Counted from the stretch's first letter, positions 17,761-28,140 are shown. The stretch: 64,000 nt of DNA from JANYHH01 sp965249745 (GCA_965249745.1 OZ252252.1:372001-436000), one strand, 5' to 3'. Numbers and translations are program-made. Notes: generated by a model from the sequence alone, not told the origin.

Positions 17761-18786
17761 ATGAACGTCGTTCACAACCTGCGTCACCAGAACCGAAGCC
17801 GCATCCTGCAACTCGTTTCCGAGCGCGGCTCGCTCTCCAGAGCCGAAATTGCCGGGTTGATCGGCGTTTCTAAGGTCACGATCACCACGATCGTCAACGA
17901 ACTCGTCGCCTCGAACTGGCTGGTGGAGAGCGCCAAGACCGAGGGCGCGACCGGCCGCCCCGCCGGACTGGTGGAACTGAACCCCAGGGGTGGCACGGTC
18001 ATCGGGATAGACGCGCAACCGGACCGGGTTCGCTGGCAAGTCTCCGACCTGAGCGCCACGACCGAAACCTCCAGCCAGATGAACGACAGGCAAACCCGAG
18101 TCCTGAAAAGCCCTGCCGACTGCACCGCTGCCTTGCTGAACATCCTCGAGACGCTTCACAAACGCGCCCGCCACGGGGCGTTGTGCCAAGTCGTGATCGC
18201 TGTGCCAGCCCCCGTGACAACTGCGGGCGAGTTGGGTCAGCCCAGTCGTCTGCCAGAACTGGACAGCCCGGCGTTGCAACTATGGGGCGAACGGCGCGGC
18301 GTGCAACTCAGTTTCGAAAACGATGTCAAACTGGCCGCCCTGGCGGAATTCGAGCGTGGCGCGGCGCGAACACAAGCCAACTTCGCACTACTGACCGAAC
18401 GCGAGGGGAGCGGCGTGGCGCTCGGGCTGTTCCTGGACGGGCAACTCTACCGGGGACACAGCGGGCGGGCGGGCGAGTTGGCCCTGATCGCGTGGTCGCA
18501 CGCTGACCGTCAGCAACCGCTGGAAGAACTACCGATTCGCACGCGAGAACTGGCCTTGGCTCAGGTGTGCAGCGCACTCGCGGTCGCCCTAGATCTCGGG
18601 GTGTTTCTAGTGCATCAGAACGCCAAAGGGGCCGCCACGCTGGATGTCGCCAGACGCGTCCGCGAGTTTGTGCTGCGCCCGATTGATGTGATCCCCAGTC
18701 GGTTTGGAGATGACGGGCCGCTTCTGGGCGCGGTGCTTCAAGCCGCACGCTTGGCCAGGGATCGCCTGTTCGCAGGGACCATGTGA
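17761..18786 (+). CDS. ROK-family transcriptional regulator (XylR/NagC type)
   Basis: 341 aa. The N-terminal winged helix (ILQLVSERGSLSRAEIAGLIGVSKVTITTIVNELV) is followed by the phosphoryl-binding-like fold of ROK proteins. GHSGRAGELALI near residue 235 matches the ROK signature GHxxxGExGH only in part: the zinc-binding histidine/cysteine pattern is missing, so sugar-kinase activity is unlikely and it should act as a sugar-responsive repressor. It sits just upstream of the binding-protein and permease genes, its probable targets. Confidence 0.88.
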   Translation: MNVVHNLRHQNRSRILQLVSERGSLSRAEIAGLIGVSKVTITTIVNELVASNWLVESAKTEGATGRPAGLVELNPRGGTVIGIDAQPDRVRWQVSDLSATTETSSQMNDRQTRVLKSPADCTAALLNILETLHKRARHGALCQVVIAVPAPVTTAGELGQPSRLPELDSPALQLWGERRGVQLSFENDVKLAALAEFERGAARTQANFALLTEREGSGVALGLFLDGQLYRGHSGRAGELALIAWSHADRQQPLEELPIRTRELALAQVCSALAVALDLGVFLVHQNAKGAATLDVARRVREFVLRPIDVIPSRFGDDGPLLGAVLQAARLARDRLFAGTM

Positions 18787-18896
18787 AAAGTTCTGAAAAG
18801 TTCAGGACTGAGAAATAAGCGCCCTCACCTGAGCTAGACGGCTCAAAACACGAAACTCGAGAATCAACGATGGGCGACCTCGCCCGTGGAGGCAGT

Positions 18897-20153
18897 ATGA
18901 AGCACACGAAACGGTTGGGTACGGTCACGATCGGCGTCGCGGTGGTTGGGTTGGGTTTGGCGGGCCTCTCGCAGGGACAAGCCACAGTCACGCTGAATGC
19001 CCTGTTCATGAAGCAGGCCGCGTACAGCGAAGCCGACGTAAAAAGTATGACGGCCGGGTTTGAAAAGGCCAACCCCTCGATCAAGGTCAACCTGGAATTC
19101 GTGCCCTACGAATCCCTGCGCGACAAAACGATCGCCGCGCAAGCCTCCGGCGGCTACGACGTGGTGCTGTTCGACACGATCTGGCCAGCCGAGTACGCCA
19201 CGAACGGCTTTCTCACCGATGTCTCGAGCCGCATCAACAAGGCCGACATCGGTAAGGTTTTTCCGGGCGCGTGGACGACGGTGCAATACAAGGGCGCGTA
19301 CTACGGGCTGCCGTGGATTCTGGACACCAAATACCTCTTTTACAACACCGAAATCCTGAAGAAAGCCGGGATCGCCGCGCCGCCCAAAACCTATCAGGAA
19401 CTGATGACCCAATCCGAAATCATCAAAAAGAAGGGACTGGTGAAATACCCGCTCGTCTCGAGCTGGTCGCAAGCCGAAGCCCTAGTCGCGGATTACACGA
19501 TGTACCTGGCGGCTTTCGGCGGACGCTTCCTGGACGACAAGGACCAGCCCGCCTTCCAGACCGGCGGTGGTCTGAAGGCGCTGGAGTGGATGGTGGACTC
19601 AGCGAAGCGCGGCGTCAGCAACCCAAACTCCAAGGAGTACCTGGAGGAAGACGTGCGTCGCGTCTTCTCGAGCGGGCAGGCGGCTTTCGCGCTGAACTGG
19701 ACGTACATGTATAACCTCACGCAGGACAAGAAGGAATCCAAAGTCGTTGGCAAGGTCGGCATTCTGCCCGCGCCCGGTTCAACCGGCGGCAGCAAGGTTA
19801 GCGCCGTGAACGGCTCGATGGGCTTGGGCATCGCCAGCGGCAGCCAGCACCCCGAGGAAGCCTGGAAGTTCATCAGCGCCATCACCTCGCAAGGTGTGCA
19901 GAACAAGTACGCTAAGCTCTCCCTGCCGATCTGGAAATCCTCGTACACCGATCCCGCCGTGACCAAGGGACAGGAGGCGGTCGTGAGAGCCGCGCAAACC
20001 TCGATCGGCGCGATGTACCCGCGCCCGACGGTCGCCCGCTACGCGGAGTTCAGTACCATCCTACAAAAAGCCCTTCAGGAAGCGTTGTTAGGTAAGGTCA
20101 CACCGAAAGCCGCGCTCGAGGATGCCGCCAAGCGAGCCGCCGCGCTGAAATGA
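18897..20153 (+). CDS. ABC transporter sugar-binding protein
   Basis: 418-aa extracytoplasmic solute-binding protein (family 1). A signal peptide ends at SQGQA. The typical order follows: a periplasmic-binding fold with YDVVLFDTIWPAEYA, LPWILDTKYLFYNTEILKKAG, and GSMGLGIASGSQHPEEAWKFI. GGAGG precedes the ATG at 18897. It is the first gene of an uptake operon with the two permeases downstream. The ATP-binding subunit is absent here, so a shared MsmX-type ATPase encoded elsewhere is expected. Confidence 0.94.
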   Translation: MKHTKRLGTVTIGVAVVGLGLAGLSQGQATVTLNALFMKQAAYSEADVKSMTAGFEKANPSIKVNLEFVPYESLRDKTIAAQASGGYDVVLFDTIWPAEYATNGFLTDVSSRINKADIGKVFPGAWTTVQYKGAYYGLPWILDTKYLFYNTEILKKAGIAAPPKTYQELMTQSEIIKKKGLVKYPLVSSWSQAEALVADYTMYLAAFGGRFLDDKDQPAFQTGGGLKALEWMVDSAKRGVSNPNSKEYLEEDVRRVFSSGQAAFALNWTYMYNLTQDKKESKVVGKVGILPAPGSTGGSKVSAVNGSMGLGIASGSQHPEEAWKFISAITSQGVQNKYAKLSLPIWKSSYTDPAVTKGQEAVVRAAQTSIGAMYPRPTVARYAEFSTILQKALQEALLGKVTPKAALEDAAKRAAALK

Positions 20154-20266
20154 CCCGCTGACACATCTCGAGCCACACGCCATCTGACTCGTCCGACAAC
20201 ACCCGTCTGTGCTCGAGGCCCACGAACCCGTAGGGGCGTCCACGGGAAAAGCCCAGCGATCAACTC

Positions 20267-20298
20267 GCCGCTCGAGACCACTCTCTAGAGGGAGCGGC
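20267..20298 (+). promoter_or_regulatory. Intercistronic stem-loop between binding protein and permease
   Basis: GCCGCTC (20267-20273) pairs with GAGCGGC (20292-20298), with a further CTCT/AGAG pairing inside. Such hairpins often protect the binding-protein mRNA or partly terminate before the permease genes; that role is inferred. Confidence 0.4.
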
Positions 20299-20349
20299 AA
20301 AGAGGCGTGCAGGCTCGAGATGTGGCTCACTACCAGAAAGTGAACTCCT

Positions 20350-21237
20350 GTGACTCAACGCCACGAACAACGCACCGCTTGGCTCATGCTGTTGCCCGCC
20401 CTGGTCGTCGTGGTCGGTGCGGTCGGCTATCCGCTGCTGCGAACACTTTACCTGAGCTTCACCGATGCGCGATTGACTGCCTTCAGAACCGCACCGAACT
20501 GGGTCTGGCTCGAGAATTACGGGCGTGCCCTGACGAATCCAGCGTTCCAGGCGTCGGCGGCGCGCACGGCGTATTTCGTGATCGTCAATATCGGTCTCGA
20601 GTTGCTGCTGGGCGTGCTGGTAGCGCTGCTGTTGAATCAGCGCTTCCGGGGTCGTGCGCTGGTGCGGGCGCTGTTGATCGTGCCGATGGCGCTGCCGACA
20701 GTCGTGAACGCGATCATGTGGCGCTGGATTTACAACCCGGAGTTCGGCGCGTTGAACGCCCTGTTGACCCAGACGCATCTGCTATCCGAGTACCGCTCGT
20801 GGCTGGGCGATCCGGGGGTGGCGATGAACATGATTATCCTGGCGGATGTCTGGAAGAACTATCCGATCGTAGCGCTCGTTGCCCTGTCCGCGTTGCAACT
20901 TATCCCGCAGGAACTCTTTGAGGCGGCCGCGATGGACGGCGCTTCCACCTGGACGCGCTTCTGGCGAATCACCCTGCCCAGTCTGATTCCGGCCTTGACG
21001 GTCGTGATCGTGCTGCGAACCATCGAAGCAGTCAAGGTCTTCGATATCATCTTCGTCATGACCAGGGGCGGACCTGCGGACAGCACGCGCACACTCAGCT
21101 TCGAGGTATACCAGGAAGCCTTTAGCAGCCTACGATCCGGCAGCGGAGCCGCCTACGCCTACGTTGTGGTCCTCATTAGTGCTGCATTGATCGCGTTGTA
21201 TATCGCTCTCTTGCGCCGACAGGAGCGTGTCGCGTGA
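20350..21237 (+). CDS. ABC sugar transporter permease (MalF/UgpA type)
   Basis: 295 aa with six predicted membrane segments. The cytoplasmic EAA loop that docks the ATPase is visible as EAAAMDGASTWTRFWRITLP near residues 195-214. The start is GTG; the stop overlaps the next permease by four bases. Confidence 0.94.
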   Translation: MTQRHEQRTAWLMLLPALVVVVGAVGYPLLRTLYLSFTDARLTAFRTAPNWVWLENYGRALTNPAFQASAARTAYFVIVNIGLELLLGVLVALLLNQRFRGRALVRALLIVPMALPTVVNAIMWRWIYNPEFGALNALLTQTHLLSEYRSWLGDPGVAMNMIILADVWKNYPIVALVALSALQLIPQELFEAAAMDGASTWTRFWRITLPSLIPALTVVIVLRTIEAVKVFDIIFVMTRGGPADSTRTLSFEVYQEAFSSLRSGSGAAYAYVVVLISAALIALYIALLRRQERVA

Positions 21238-22112
21238 GAACGCAAACTTATGTCATCGGCCCACGCCGGATACGAACCAGTCGCTCCTTCCGTCAGCTTC
21301 CCGTGTATTTTGGTGTTGCCGTGTTCGTCGTGACGACCCTCGCGCCGATCGTCTGGCTGATCCTGTCCAGCGTCTCGAGTACCGATGATCTGACCGCTTT
21401 GCCGCTTCGTTGGCTGCCGCAGCACTGGGACCCGTCGCGCTACGCGGCGCTGCTCGATCCGAACGGAGTCGGTGCAGAGTTCGTACTGGCGCTCAGGAAC
21501 AGCCTGTTCATCACGCTCGGCGCGACAGCGCTCTCCATCACCGTGGCGATTCCGGCCGCGTACAGTTTCTCGCGCTCCAAGGGCGCTCGAGGCAACCTCT
21601 TGTACGCGGTGCTGGCGACGTACATGATTCCACCCGTGGCGCTGGTCCTGCCGCTGTACAACCTATTGGCGACCCTGCATCTGCTGAACACCGCGTTTGG
21701 CTTGGCCCTGGTTTACTGCACGATCCTGACGCCATTCTCCACGTGGCTTCTAAAAACCAATTTTGATGCCGTTCCGCTCGAGATCGAGGAGAGCGCCCAG
21801 TTGGACGGGCTGAATCGTTGGGGTGTGCTCTACCGCGTGGCGGTTCCGCTGGCACTACCGGGACTGTCCACGGCGGTCGTCTGGGCGATTTTGTTGGGCT
21901 GGGACGAATTCTTTTACGCGCTGATTTTCACCAGCAACGCCAGCGCCAAAACGCTGCCGGTCGCCATCGCAGATTTCGCAGCCGGTCGAGCCGTGGATTA
22001 CGGCTTGATCTGTGCGGCGGGCGCACTGGCGGCGCTACCACCGATCCTGATCGGGTTCCTGCTGCAACGCGGGTTGATGAGTGGCCTGACAGCGGGCAGT
22101 GTCAAGGGTTGA
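21234..22112 (+). CDS. ABC sugar transporter permease (MalG/UgpE type)
   Basis: 292 aa, six membrane segments, EAA loop EESAQLDGLNRWGVLYRVAVP near 183-203. GTG overlaps the previous stop (GTGA), indicating translational coupling. Together with the MalF-like subunit and the binding protein it forms a CUT1-type carbohydrate importer; the sugar cannot be told from sequence. Confidence 0.94.
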   Translation: MRTQTYVIGPRRIRTSRSFRQLPVYFGVAVFVVTTLAPIVWLILSSVSSTDDLTALPLRWLPQHWDPSRYAALLDPNGVGAEFVLALRNSLFITLGATALSITVAIPAAYSFSRSKGARGNLLYAVLATYMIPPVALVLPLYNLLATLHLLNTAFGLALVYCTILTPFSTWLLKTNFDAVPLEIEESAQLDGLNRWGVLYRVAVPLALPGLSTAVVWAILLGWDEFFYALIFTSNASAKTLPVAIADFAAGRAVDYGLICAAGALAALPPILIGFLLQRGLMSGLTAGSVKG

Positions 22113-22193
22113 AACGACCCATTTGAAATTTCAGAACTCGAGCCTGCCAGGATTTCCTCACTTAACACAAGCTTGTGCTCGTGGGATGTCCCT

Positions 22194-23162
22194 TCACGCC
22201 GTCGGCAAAGCGTCCCCCGCCGAACACCATGATCCGGGTGTGTGAACCTCGTGGACGACCCGCAACTCCGCGTCCTGGTTCTCCAAGGGTGCAGGGCGGA
22301 ACTCAGGGTCGGCCCGCCACGCGAACCCTTCAAGATCGGGAAATTGCTGTTGAAACGCGTTGAGCGCCAGTGGGATGAGCCGCATGCGCTTATCCACCCA
22401 AGCGGCGTCCCAGGGGCCTTCGCTGCGAATCTGTTCGGCACTGCGGAACTCGTAGTAGATCGTGCGGCGGAGCGCCTTGCCCTCGACACGGTCTGAGCCG
22501 TGCAAGATCATCACGTCGTGCAGCAGTACATCGCCGGGTTCCATCGGTACGTCTATGGCCCCCGGCTGATCCCAACCGCTCTCGCGGACCTTGCAGGCGT
22601 CTTGAACCCTGACCTGCGAGCCGGGCACGACCCTGAGCGCTCCCGCCCCAATCTGGCTGGGGTCTAGATACAGGTCAAAATTGAAGATCCGATAGCGACG
22701 TGGGTGGGCCGCGTCCTGATGCCAGGGGATCGCCTCGCCGTCGCCGCGCTGTTTAAAAACCATACTTTCATAGGTCGGCACGAAATTCTGACCGCACAAG
22801 GCCTCCGCCACGCCCAAGACCTGCGGACTGCCCAGCAGCTCGAGGCTGGCGGGTTGCTGTTTATTGTGCAGGTAATTAACGCGAAACATCACGTCGCCGT
22901 TGTCACGTTTGGCAAAGGTAAAATCCTTCAAGAGGTCCGGCTTGAGATCAGGCCTGTGACCCAACCCGATCCACGCCTCCCCCGCGCGCTGAAGCCGTCC
23001 CAATAACTCGCCCGTGACCCACCGACGTAGCACCAGATAGCCGTGCCTGTCGAAGAACTGCACCTGCTCTTCCGTCAGGTGGTACGGGGAACGCGGTGCG
23101 CTCGGGGCGGGCAGTGGCGCGACGGGGCTGAGGTGAATCGCGGCTCGAGCGGTGGCGGTCAT
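22194..23162 (-). CDS. Phytanoyl-CoA dioxygenase (PhyH) family oxygenase
   Basis: 322-aa Fe(II)/2-oxoglutarate-dependent oxygenase. The metal triad is visible as WHQD (H and D) near residue 147 and a distal H in HDVMILHGSDRVEGKALRRT, whose arginine would bind 2-oxoglutarate. The N-terminal HLTEEQVQFFDRHGYLVLR is the family opening. TACACT six bases before the ATG suggests a leaderless mRNA. It is divergent from an AraC regulator and convergent with the sugar permeases, so it probably acts on a small molecule sensed by that regulator. Substrate unknown. Confidence 0.9.
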   Translation of the reverse strand: MTATARAAIHLSPVAPLPAPSAPRSPYHLTEEQVQFFDRHGYLVLRRWVTGELLGRLQRAGEAWIGLGHRPDLKPDLLKDFTFAKRDNGDVMFRVNYLHNKQQPASLELLGSPQVLGVAEALCGQNFVPTYESMVFKQRGDGEAIPWHQDAAHPRRYRIFNFDLYLDPSQIGAGALRVVPGSQVRVQDACKVRESGWDQPGAIDVPMEPGDVLLHDVMILHGSDRVEGKALRRTIYYEFRSAEQIRSEGPWDAAWVDKRMRLIPLALNAFQQQFPDLEGFAWRADPEFRPAPLENQDAELRVVHEVHTPGSWCSAGDALPTA

Positions 23163-23200
23163 GGGCAGAGTGTAAATCTCTCAATCCGGCTTGACCTCCA

Positions 23201-23219
23201 GAGAATCCCATGGTTTCTC
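23201..23219. promoter_or_regulatory. Possible regulatory inverted repeat between phyH and araC
   Basis: GAGAA-N9-TTCTC, centred on CCATGG, lies in the 88-bp divergent intergenic region. It could be the AraC-family operator. Confidence 0.3.
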
Positions 23220-23250
23220 CTGAATTCTCAGCCGTGTTAGCCTGCAAATC

Positions 23251-24054
23251 ATGCTCGAGGTGTTCGGTTGGCGCGTCTGGCGGGGCGTGGTCGGAACCAT
23301 GCGGCTCGCCCACCAACACAACGAACTCGAGTTCAACCTCGTCATGCGCGGCACGATGACCTACTTGTTCGGCGGCGAGCTGCGCGTTGTGGAGGCGGGC
23401 GCGTGGCTGTTGTTCTGGGGCGCTCTGCCACACGTGCTGGTAGCTGCCGAACCCGAAACCGAGTGCCTCTGGCTGACCGTGCCCCTCGAGGACGCCCTGC
23501 GCTTGCAACTTCCCGAACGCTTGATTGCTCGCGTCTTGCACGGGTGGCAACTCCTAGGGCGCGACCCCGCCGATCGGCGTTTGTTTCAGCGCTGGTTTGA
23601 GGATTTCGCGTCCAACGACCCGGAGCGCCGCCGCATCCTGGAGTTAGAGCTGGAAGCCCGGTTGCGTCGCTTGGCGCTGGGCTTGGGACACCTCCCGTCG
23701 GGACGACGGGTGCTGAGAAGCCAGAAGCGCGGCTCGGCTTCAGCCGCGATCAGTCTGGCTAGCATCATCTCTGTACGCTACCTCGAGCCGCTGACTCTCC
23801 CCGAGATCGCCGCTGCCGCAAACTTGCACGTCAACTACGCCGCAACGCTGTTCAAGAAAACCTTTGGCATGACGATGCTCGAGTATCTGACCCAGCACCG
23901 TCTGGCGCACGCGCAGCGCCTGCTCGTGACGACCGAGACGGATATCTTGAGCATCGCCTTCGAGAGCGGCTTTCAGAGCGCCAGCGCCTTCTACGCCGCC
24001 TTCGGGCGCGGCACGGGGCAGACGCCGTTGGCGTATCGCAGATCAAAACGTTGA
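23251..24054 (+). CDS. AraC-family regulator with N-terminal cupin domain
   Basis: 267 aa. Residues about 1-75 form a cupin-like ligand domain (HQHNELEFNLVMRGTMTYLFGGELRVVEAGAWLLFWGALPH). The C-terminal 100 residues carry two helix-turn-helix motifs: LTLPEIAAAANLHVNYAATLFKKTFGMTMLEYL and ILSIAFESGFQSASAFYAAFGRGTGQTPLAYRR. Divergent to the PhyH oxygenase, the usual layout of AraC activators and their target. TAGCCT seven bases upstream of ATG fits a leaderless start. Confidence 0.92.
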   Translation: MLEVFGWRVWRGVVGTMRLAHQHNELEFNLVMRGTMTYLFGGELRVVEAGAWLLFWGALPHVLVAAEPETECLWLTVPLEDALRLQLPERLIARVLHGWQLLGRDPADRRLFQRWFEDFASNDPERRRILELELEARLRRLALGLGHLPSGRRVLRSQKRGSASAAISLASIISVRYLEPLTLPEIAAAANLHVNYAATLFKKTFGMTMLEYLTQHRLAHAQRLLVTTETDILSIAFESGFQSASAFYAAFGRGTGQTPLAYRRSKR

Positions 24055-24152
24055 CCCTTGGACACTGACAATGCTCGGCGGCTCTTGCCTCACGCCCGAG
24101 TCACTCGCGTTCTTAGGAGAGCGACGGGAAATTTGAAGCGGAGACGCAACAA

Positions 24153-24185
24153 AAAGCCCCTCGAGCGTTGAACTCGAGGGGCTTT
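24153..24185. terminator. Bidirectional terminator between araC-type gene and rplA
   Basis: AAAGCCCCTCGAG / CTCGAGGGGCTTT, a perfect 13-bp stem with a 7-nt loop and A/T flanks on both sides. The stem itself is built from two CTCGAG sites. Confidence 0.85.
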
Positions 24186-24203
24186 GTTCGGAAAGGTGTA
24201 GGT

Positions 24204-24896
24204 TTACTGACCGCTGCTGGTCGAAACCTTGACGCTCGGACCCATTGTCGTCGTCAGAAACAGACTCCGCACGAAGACGCCCTTGGCAGAACCGGGTTTG
24301 GCCGCCTCGAGTGCGCTCTGGAAGGCTTTCAGGTTTTCAGAAAGCTTCTCTGGTTCAAACGACGCCTTGCCAATCGGCGCGTGGACCACGCCGGTCTTGT
24401 CGTTACGGAATTCAATCTGACCGGCTTTCAGGTTTTTAACGATGTCGCCGATGTTCAAACCGACCGTGCCGCTCTTCGGGTTGGGCAGCAAACCACGCGG
24501 CCCGAGGATACGACCGAGCTTGGAACCGATTGCGGCCATCATGTCCGGCGTGGCAACCACAGCGTCGTAATCCAGCCAGCCGTCGGCGATGCGCTGGATC
24601 AGCTCGTCGCCACCGACAAAATCCGCGCCCGCGGCTTCGGCAGCCGTCGCGCCGTCGCCCTTGGTCAGCGCCAGCACGCGCACCGTCTTGCCCGTGCCGT
24701 GCGGCAAGGCGACCGTGCCACGCACGTTCTGATCGGACTTCTTCGGGTCAATTCCCAAACGGGCGTGAACTTCCACGGTCTCGTCGAACTTGGCGCTCGC
24801 CAGGGTCTTCACCACGGCGGTAGCCTCGTCCAAGCTGTAGACCTTGTTGGCGTCAACCTTGCCCGCCAGAGCCTTATACCGCTTGCCGTGCTTCAT
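24204..24896 (-). CDS. rplA: 50S ribosomal protein L1
   Basis: 230 aa, normal length; starts MKHGKRYKALAGKVD. Contains the L1 signature region (GRILGPRGLLPNPKSGTV). L1 binds the mobile stalk of 23S rRNA and in other bacteria represses the rplK-rplA mRNA. Its ATG overlaps the rplK stop (ATGA). Confidence 0.98.
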   Translation of the reverse strand: MKHGKRYKALAGKVDANKVYSLDEATAVVKTLASAKFDETVEVHARLGIDPKKSDQNVRGTVALPHGTGKTVRVLALTKGDGATAAEAAGADFVGGDELIQRIADGWLDYDAVVATPDMMAAIGSKLGRILGPRGLLPNPKSGTVGLNIGDIVKNLKAGQIEFRNDKTGVVHAPIGKASFEPEKLSENLKAFQSALEAAKPGSAKGVFVRSLFLTTTMGPSVKVSTSSGQ

Positions 24897-25327
24897 TGCG
24901 GACCCCCTTCGATCGTGACGCCCATGCTGCGAGCCGTGCCTGCCACGGTGTTCGCGGCCGCCTGAAGGTCGCTGGCGGTCAGGTCGGGGGATTTGGTCTT
25001 GGCGATCTCCATGACTTGATCCCAGGAGAGCTTGCCAACCTTGTTCTTGTTCGGCTGACCGCTGCCCTTACCGATACCGCTGGCTTTGCGAATCAGGTAG
25101 CTCATCGGCGGGGTCTTGGTAATGAAGGTGAAGCTGCGATCACCGTAAATCGTGATCTCCACGGGGACAATCGCGTCGCCCTGATTGGCGGTGGCGGCGT
25201 TGAATTGTTTGCAGAACTCCATGATGTTCGCGCCGTGTTGACCCAGTGCGGGACCGACGGGCGGAGCGGGCGTTGCCTTGCCCGCTGGAAGCTGGAGCTT
25301 CACGAAACCAGTAACTTTCTTTGCCAT
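24893..25327 (-). CDS. rplK: 50S ribosomal protein L11
   Basis: 144 aa, full length; FVKLQLPAGKATPAPPVGPALGQHGANIMEFCK is the canonical N-terminus. It binds the GTPase-associated centre of 23S rRNA. AAGGAGG precedes the ATG. A hairpin-containing 155-nt leader separates it from nusG. Confidence 0.98.
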   Translation of the reverse strand: MAKKVTGFVKLQLPAGKATPAPPVGPALGQHGANIMEFCKQFNAATANQGDAIVPVEITIYGDRSFTFITKTPPMSYLIRKASGIGKGSGQPNKNKVGKLSWDQVMEIAKTKSPDLTASDLQAAANTVAGTARSMGVTIEGGPQ

Positions 25328-25404
25328 AAGTCCTCCTTAGCTCCCCCAAGTGCGGCTCGAGTTTCTCGAGTGTGGGGTGTTGACGCTAAGTCTTTTAGCT
25401 GTGA

Positions 25405-25427
25405 GCTAATAGCGTTTAGCCATTAGC
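25405..25427 (-). promoter_or_regulatory. Hairpin in the rplK leader
   Basis: On the minus strand GCTAATGGC-TAAAC-GCTATTAGC forms a 9-bp stem (one G-U pair) between nusG and rplK. The surrounding leader is richer in A+T and holds a repeated GCTAA/TTAGC motif. It might be an L1 autoregulatory site or a nusG terminator; the sequence alone does not decide. Confidence 0.4.
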
Positions 25428-25482
25428 GAAGGCCCAACATGTAATAAAGTGCTGCTCGTGCCTGTCGTGGTTCACCCTCGAG

Positions 25483-26067
25483 CTAGCTTTTCGCCACCTG
25501 CGTGAAATCGAGTTCCACGGGCGTCTCGCGTCCGAAGATGCTGACCAGAACCTTGAGCTTTCCCTTGTGACTGTCCACTTCTGAGACCACACCGGTGAAA
25601 TCGCTGAAAGGTCCCGAGGTGACGCGCACCTGATCGCCTTCCTTGAAGGTCGCTTTGACCTTCGGCGCTTTCTCCTTCTGCCCCATGACGCCCATTTGCG
25701 TCAGGATTCGTGTGATCTCGTCCGGGGTGAGCGGGAACAGGTCGCTCGAGCGTTGCGGGTTTTTCGTGCCCACGAAGCCGGTCACGCCCGGCGTGCCGCG
25801 CACGACCTCCCAGGCATCGTTCAACTTATCGGGTTCCAACTCGTCTTCGACATCCATTTGCACGAAGACGTAGCCCTGATAGGTTTTCTTCTTGACGGTT
25901 TCTTTCTTGCCGCCCTCTTTCATTTCAACGCTGTCCTCGGTGGGAATCAAGACCTGATAGATCTTGGTGTCCCACAACCCGAGCGCCCTGGCTCGAGATT
26001 CGACGTTGACGCGAACCTTGTCTTCAAAACCGACGTAGGTGTGAACCGAGTACCACTCAATCGCCAT
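25483..26067 (-). CDS. nusG: Transcription termination/antitermination factor NusG
   Basis: 194 aa: an N-terminal NGN domain (IEWYSVHTYVGFEDKVRVN...) and a C-terminal KOW domain (FKEGDQVRVTSGPFSDFTGVVSEVD). It binds RNA polymerase and couples to Rho or ribosomes. Located between secE and rplK, as in most bacteria. Confidence 0.97.
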   Translation of the reverse strand: MAIEWYSVHTYVGFEDKVRVNVESRARALGLWDTKIYQVLIPTEDSVEMKEGGKKETVKKKTYQGYVFVQMDVEDELEPDKLNDAWEVVRGTPGVTGFVGTKNPQRSSDLFPLTPDEITRILTQMGVMGQKEKAPKVKATFKEGDQVRVTSGPFSDFTGVVSEVDSHKGKLKVLVSIFGRETPVELDFTQVAKS

Positions 26068-26098
26068 GCTGTACCCCTGGGTGATCCATGCTCATGCT

Positions 26099-26299
26099 TC
26101 AGGACCCCGACAGCAACGGCAGCAAGCCGCGCCCGATGGCCAGGTGGAACACGAAGTCGAGGATTCCGAACAGGGCGGTTAGACCCAACACGAAAATCAG
26201 CACGGTCTGCGTACCCTGAATGATCTCCTCACGGGTCGGCCAGGAGACGCGCTTCAATTCCTCCCAGGACTCGCGGAAGTAGGAAATCAGCCCGTTCAC
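26099..26299 (-). CDS. secE: Preprotein translocase subunit SecE
   Basis: 66 aa with the amphipathic segment ESWEELKRVSWPTREE followed by one membrane helix, the minimal bacterial SecE. It starts at GTG 26299, one base after the rpmG stop. Confidence 0.96.
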   Translation of the reverse strand: MNGLISYFRESWEELKRVSWPTREEIIQGTQTVLIFVLGLTALFGILDFVFHLAIGRGLLPLLSGS

Positions 26300-26300
26300 G

Positions 26301-26468
26301 TCAAATCTTCTGTTCTTTGAAAACGACGTGTTTGCGCGCCACCGGGTCGTACTTCTTGACCTCGAGTTTCGCGGTGGTGTTGCGGCGGTTCTTCTCCGTC
26401 GCGTAGAAGTAACCCGTGCCAGCCGATGACATGAGCTTGATGATAATACGTGGACCGTCTTTCGCCAT
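26301..26468 (-). CDS. rpmG: 50S ribosomal protein L33
   Basis: 55 aa from ATG 26468 (MAKDGPRIIIKLMSSAGTGY...), normal L33 length, ending KHVVFKEQKI. AAGGAGA lies 5 bases upstream. No CxxC zinc pairs are present, so this is the zinc-free type. First gene of the rpmG-secE-nusG unit; its leader carries two small hairpins (AGTCAGGC/GCCTGACT region and AGCCAGT/ACTGGCT) and a TACAAT -10-like box. Confidence 0.95.
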   Translation of the reverse strand: MAKDGPRIIIKLMSSAGTGYFYATEKNRRNTTAKLEVKKYDPVARKHVVFKEQKI

Positions 26469-26668
26469 AAAGATCTCCTTCCCTCCCCCTGTGGAGCCAG
26501 TCGTTGCTCATCACTGGCTGTTCGCTCGTGCGCGGTAATCGTATTCGCGTCGGTGGCTTTGGGGTGTGTCAGGCTTTGCCTGACTAACGGGCTTCGGGAT
26601 TGTACTACAAAGTCTTTGATTCGGGTAGCGCTTTGTGTTGCTTTGCCAGACCGTGATTCCCCTCGAGG

Positions 26669-26701
26669 AAAAAGCCACTAGCTTAGATCAAGCTAGTGGC
26701 T
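26669..26701 (-). terminator. Intrinsic terminator of tuf
   Basis: AGCCACTAGCTT / AAGCTAGTGGCT, a perfect 12-bp stem with a 5-nt loop, followed on the minus strand by TTTTT. Placed 15 bp after the tuf stop. Confidence 0.9.
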
Positions 26702-26715
26702 AGCAGCTATTAACT

Positions 26716-27933
<1,218 letters not shown>

Positions 27934-28026
27934 AGTGGTTCCTCCTGAGAGTGCAGCGTGTCCTAGATCACACTGCTTTAGTTCACATGAAAGCCGCCCG
28001 CAGGGGCGGGCGAACCGTTCAACTTG

Positions 28027-28101
<75 letters not shown>

Positions 28102-28109
28102 GACAACCG

Positions 28110-28136
28110 AAAAAAACCGCGCCCTCTCGAGCGCGG
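28110..28136 (-). terminator. Terminator hairpin inside the tRNA-Thr/tuf promoter region
   Basis: Minus strand: CCGCGC-TCGAGAGG-GCGCGG followed by seven T. The first arm starts at the expected transcription start of the promoter at 28141-28169, so transcripts from that promoter would lack part of the stem, while readthrough from the upstream methyltransferase gene would be stopped. Confidence 0.6.
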
Positions 28137-28140
28137 AGTG

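Noticed and set aside
24168..24965. 265-codon frame opposite rplA
   Set aside because: Lies wholly over rplA and part of rplK on the other strand.
26469..26668. tRNA between tuf and rpmG
   Set aside because: Checked because some relatives have tRNA-Trp there; only small hairpins and a -10-like box are present.
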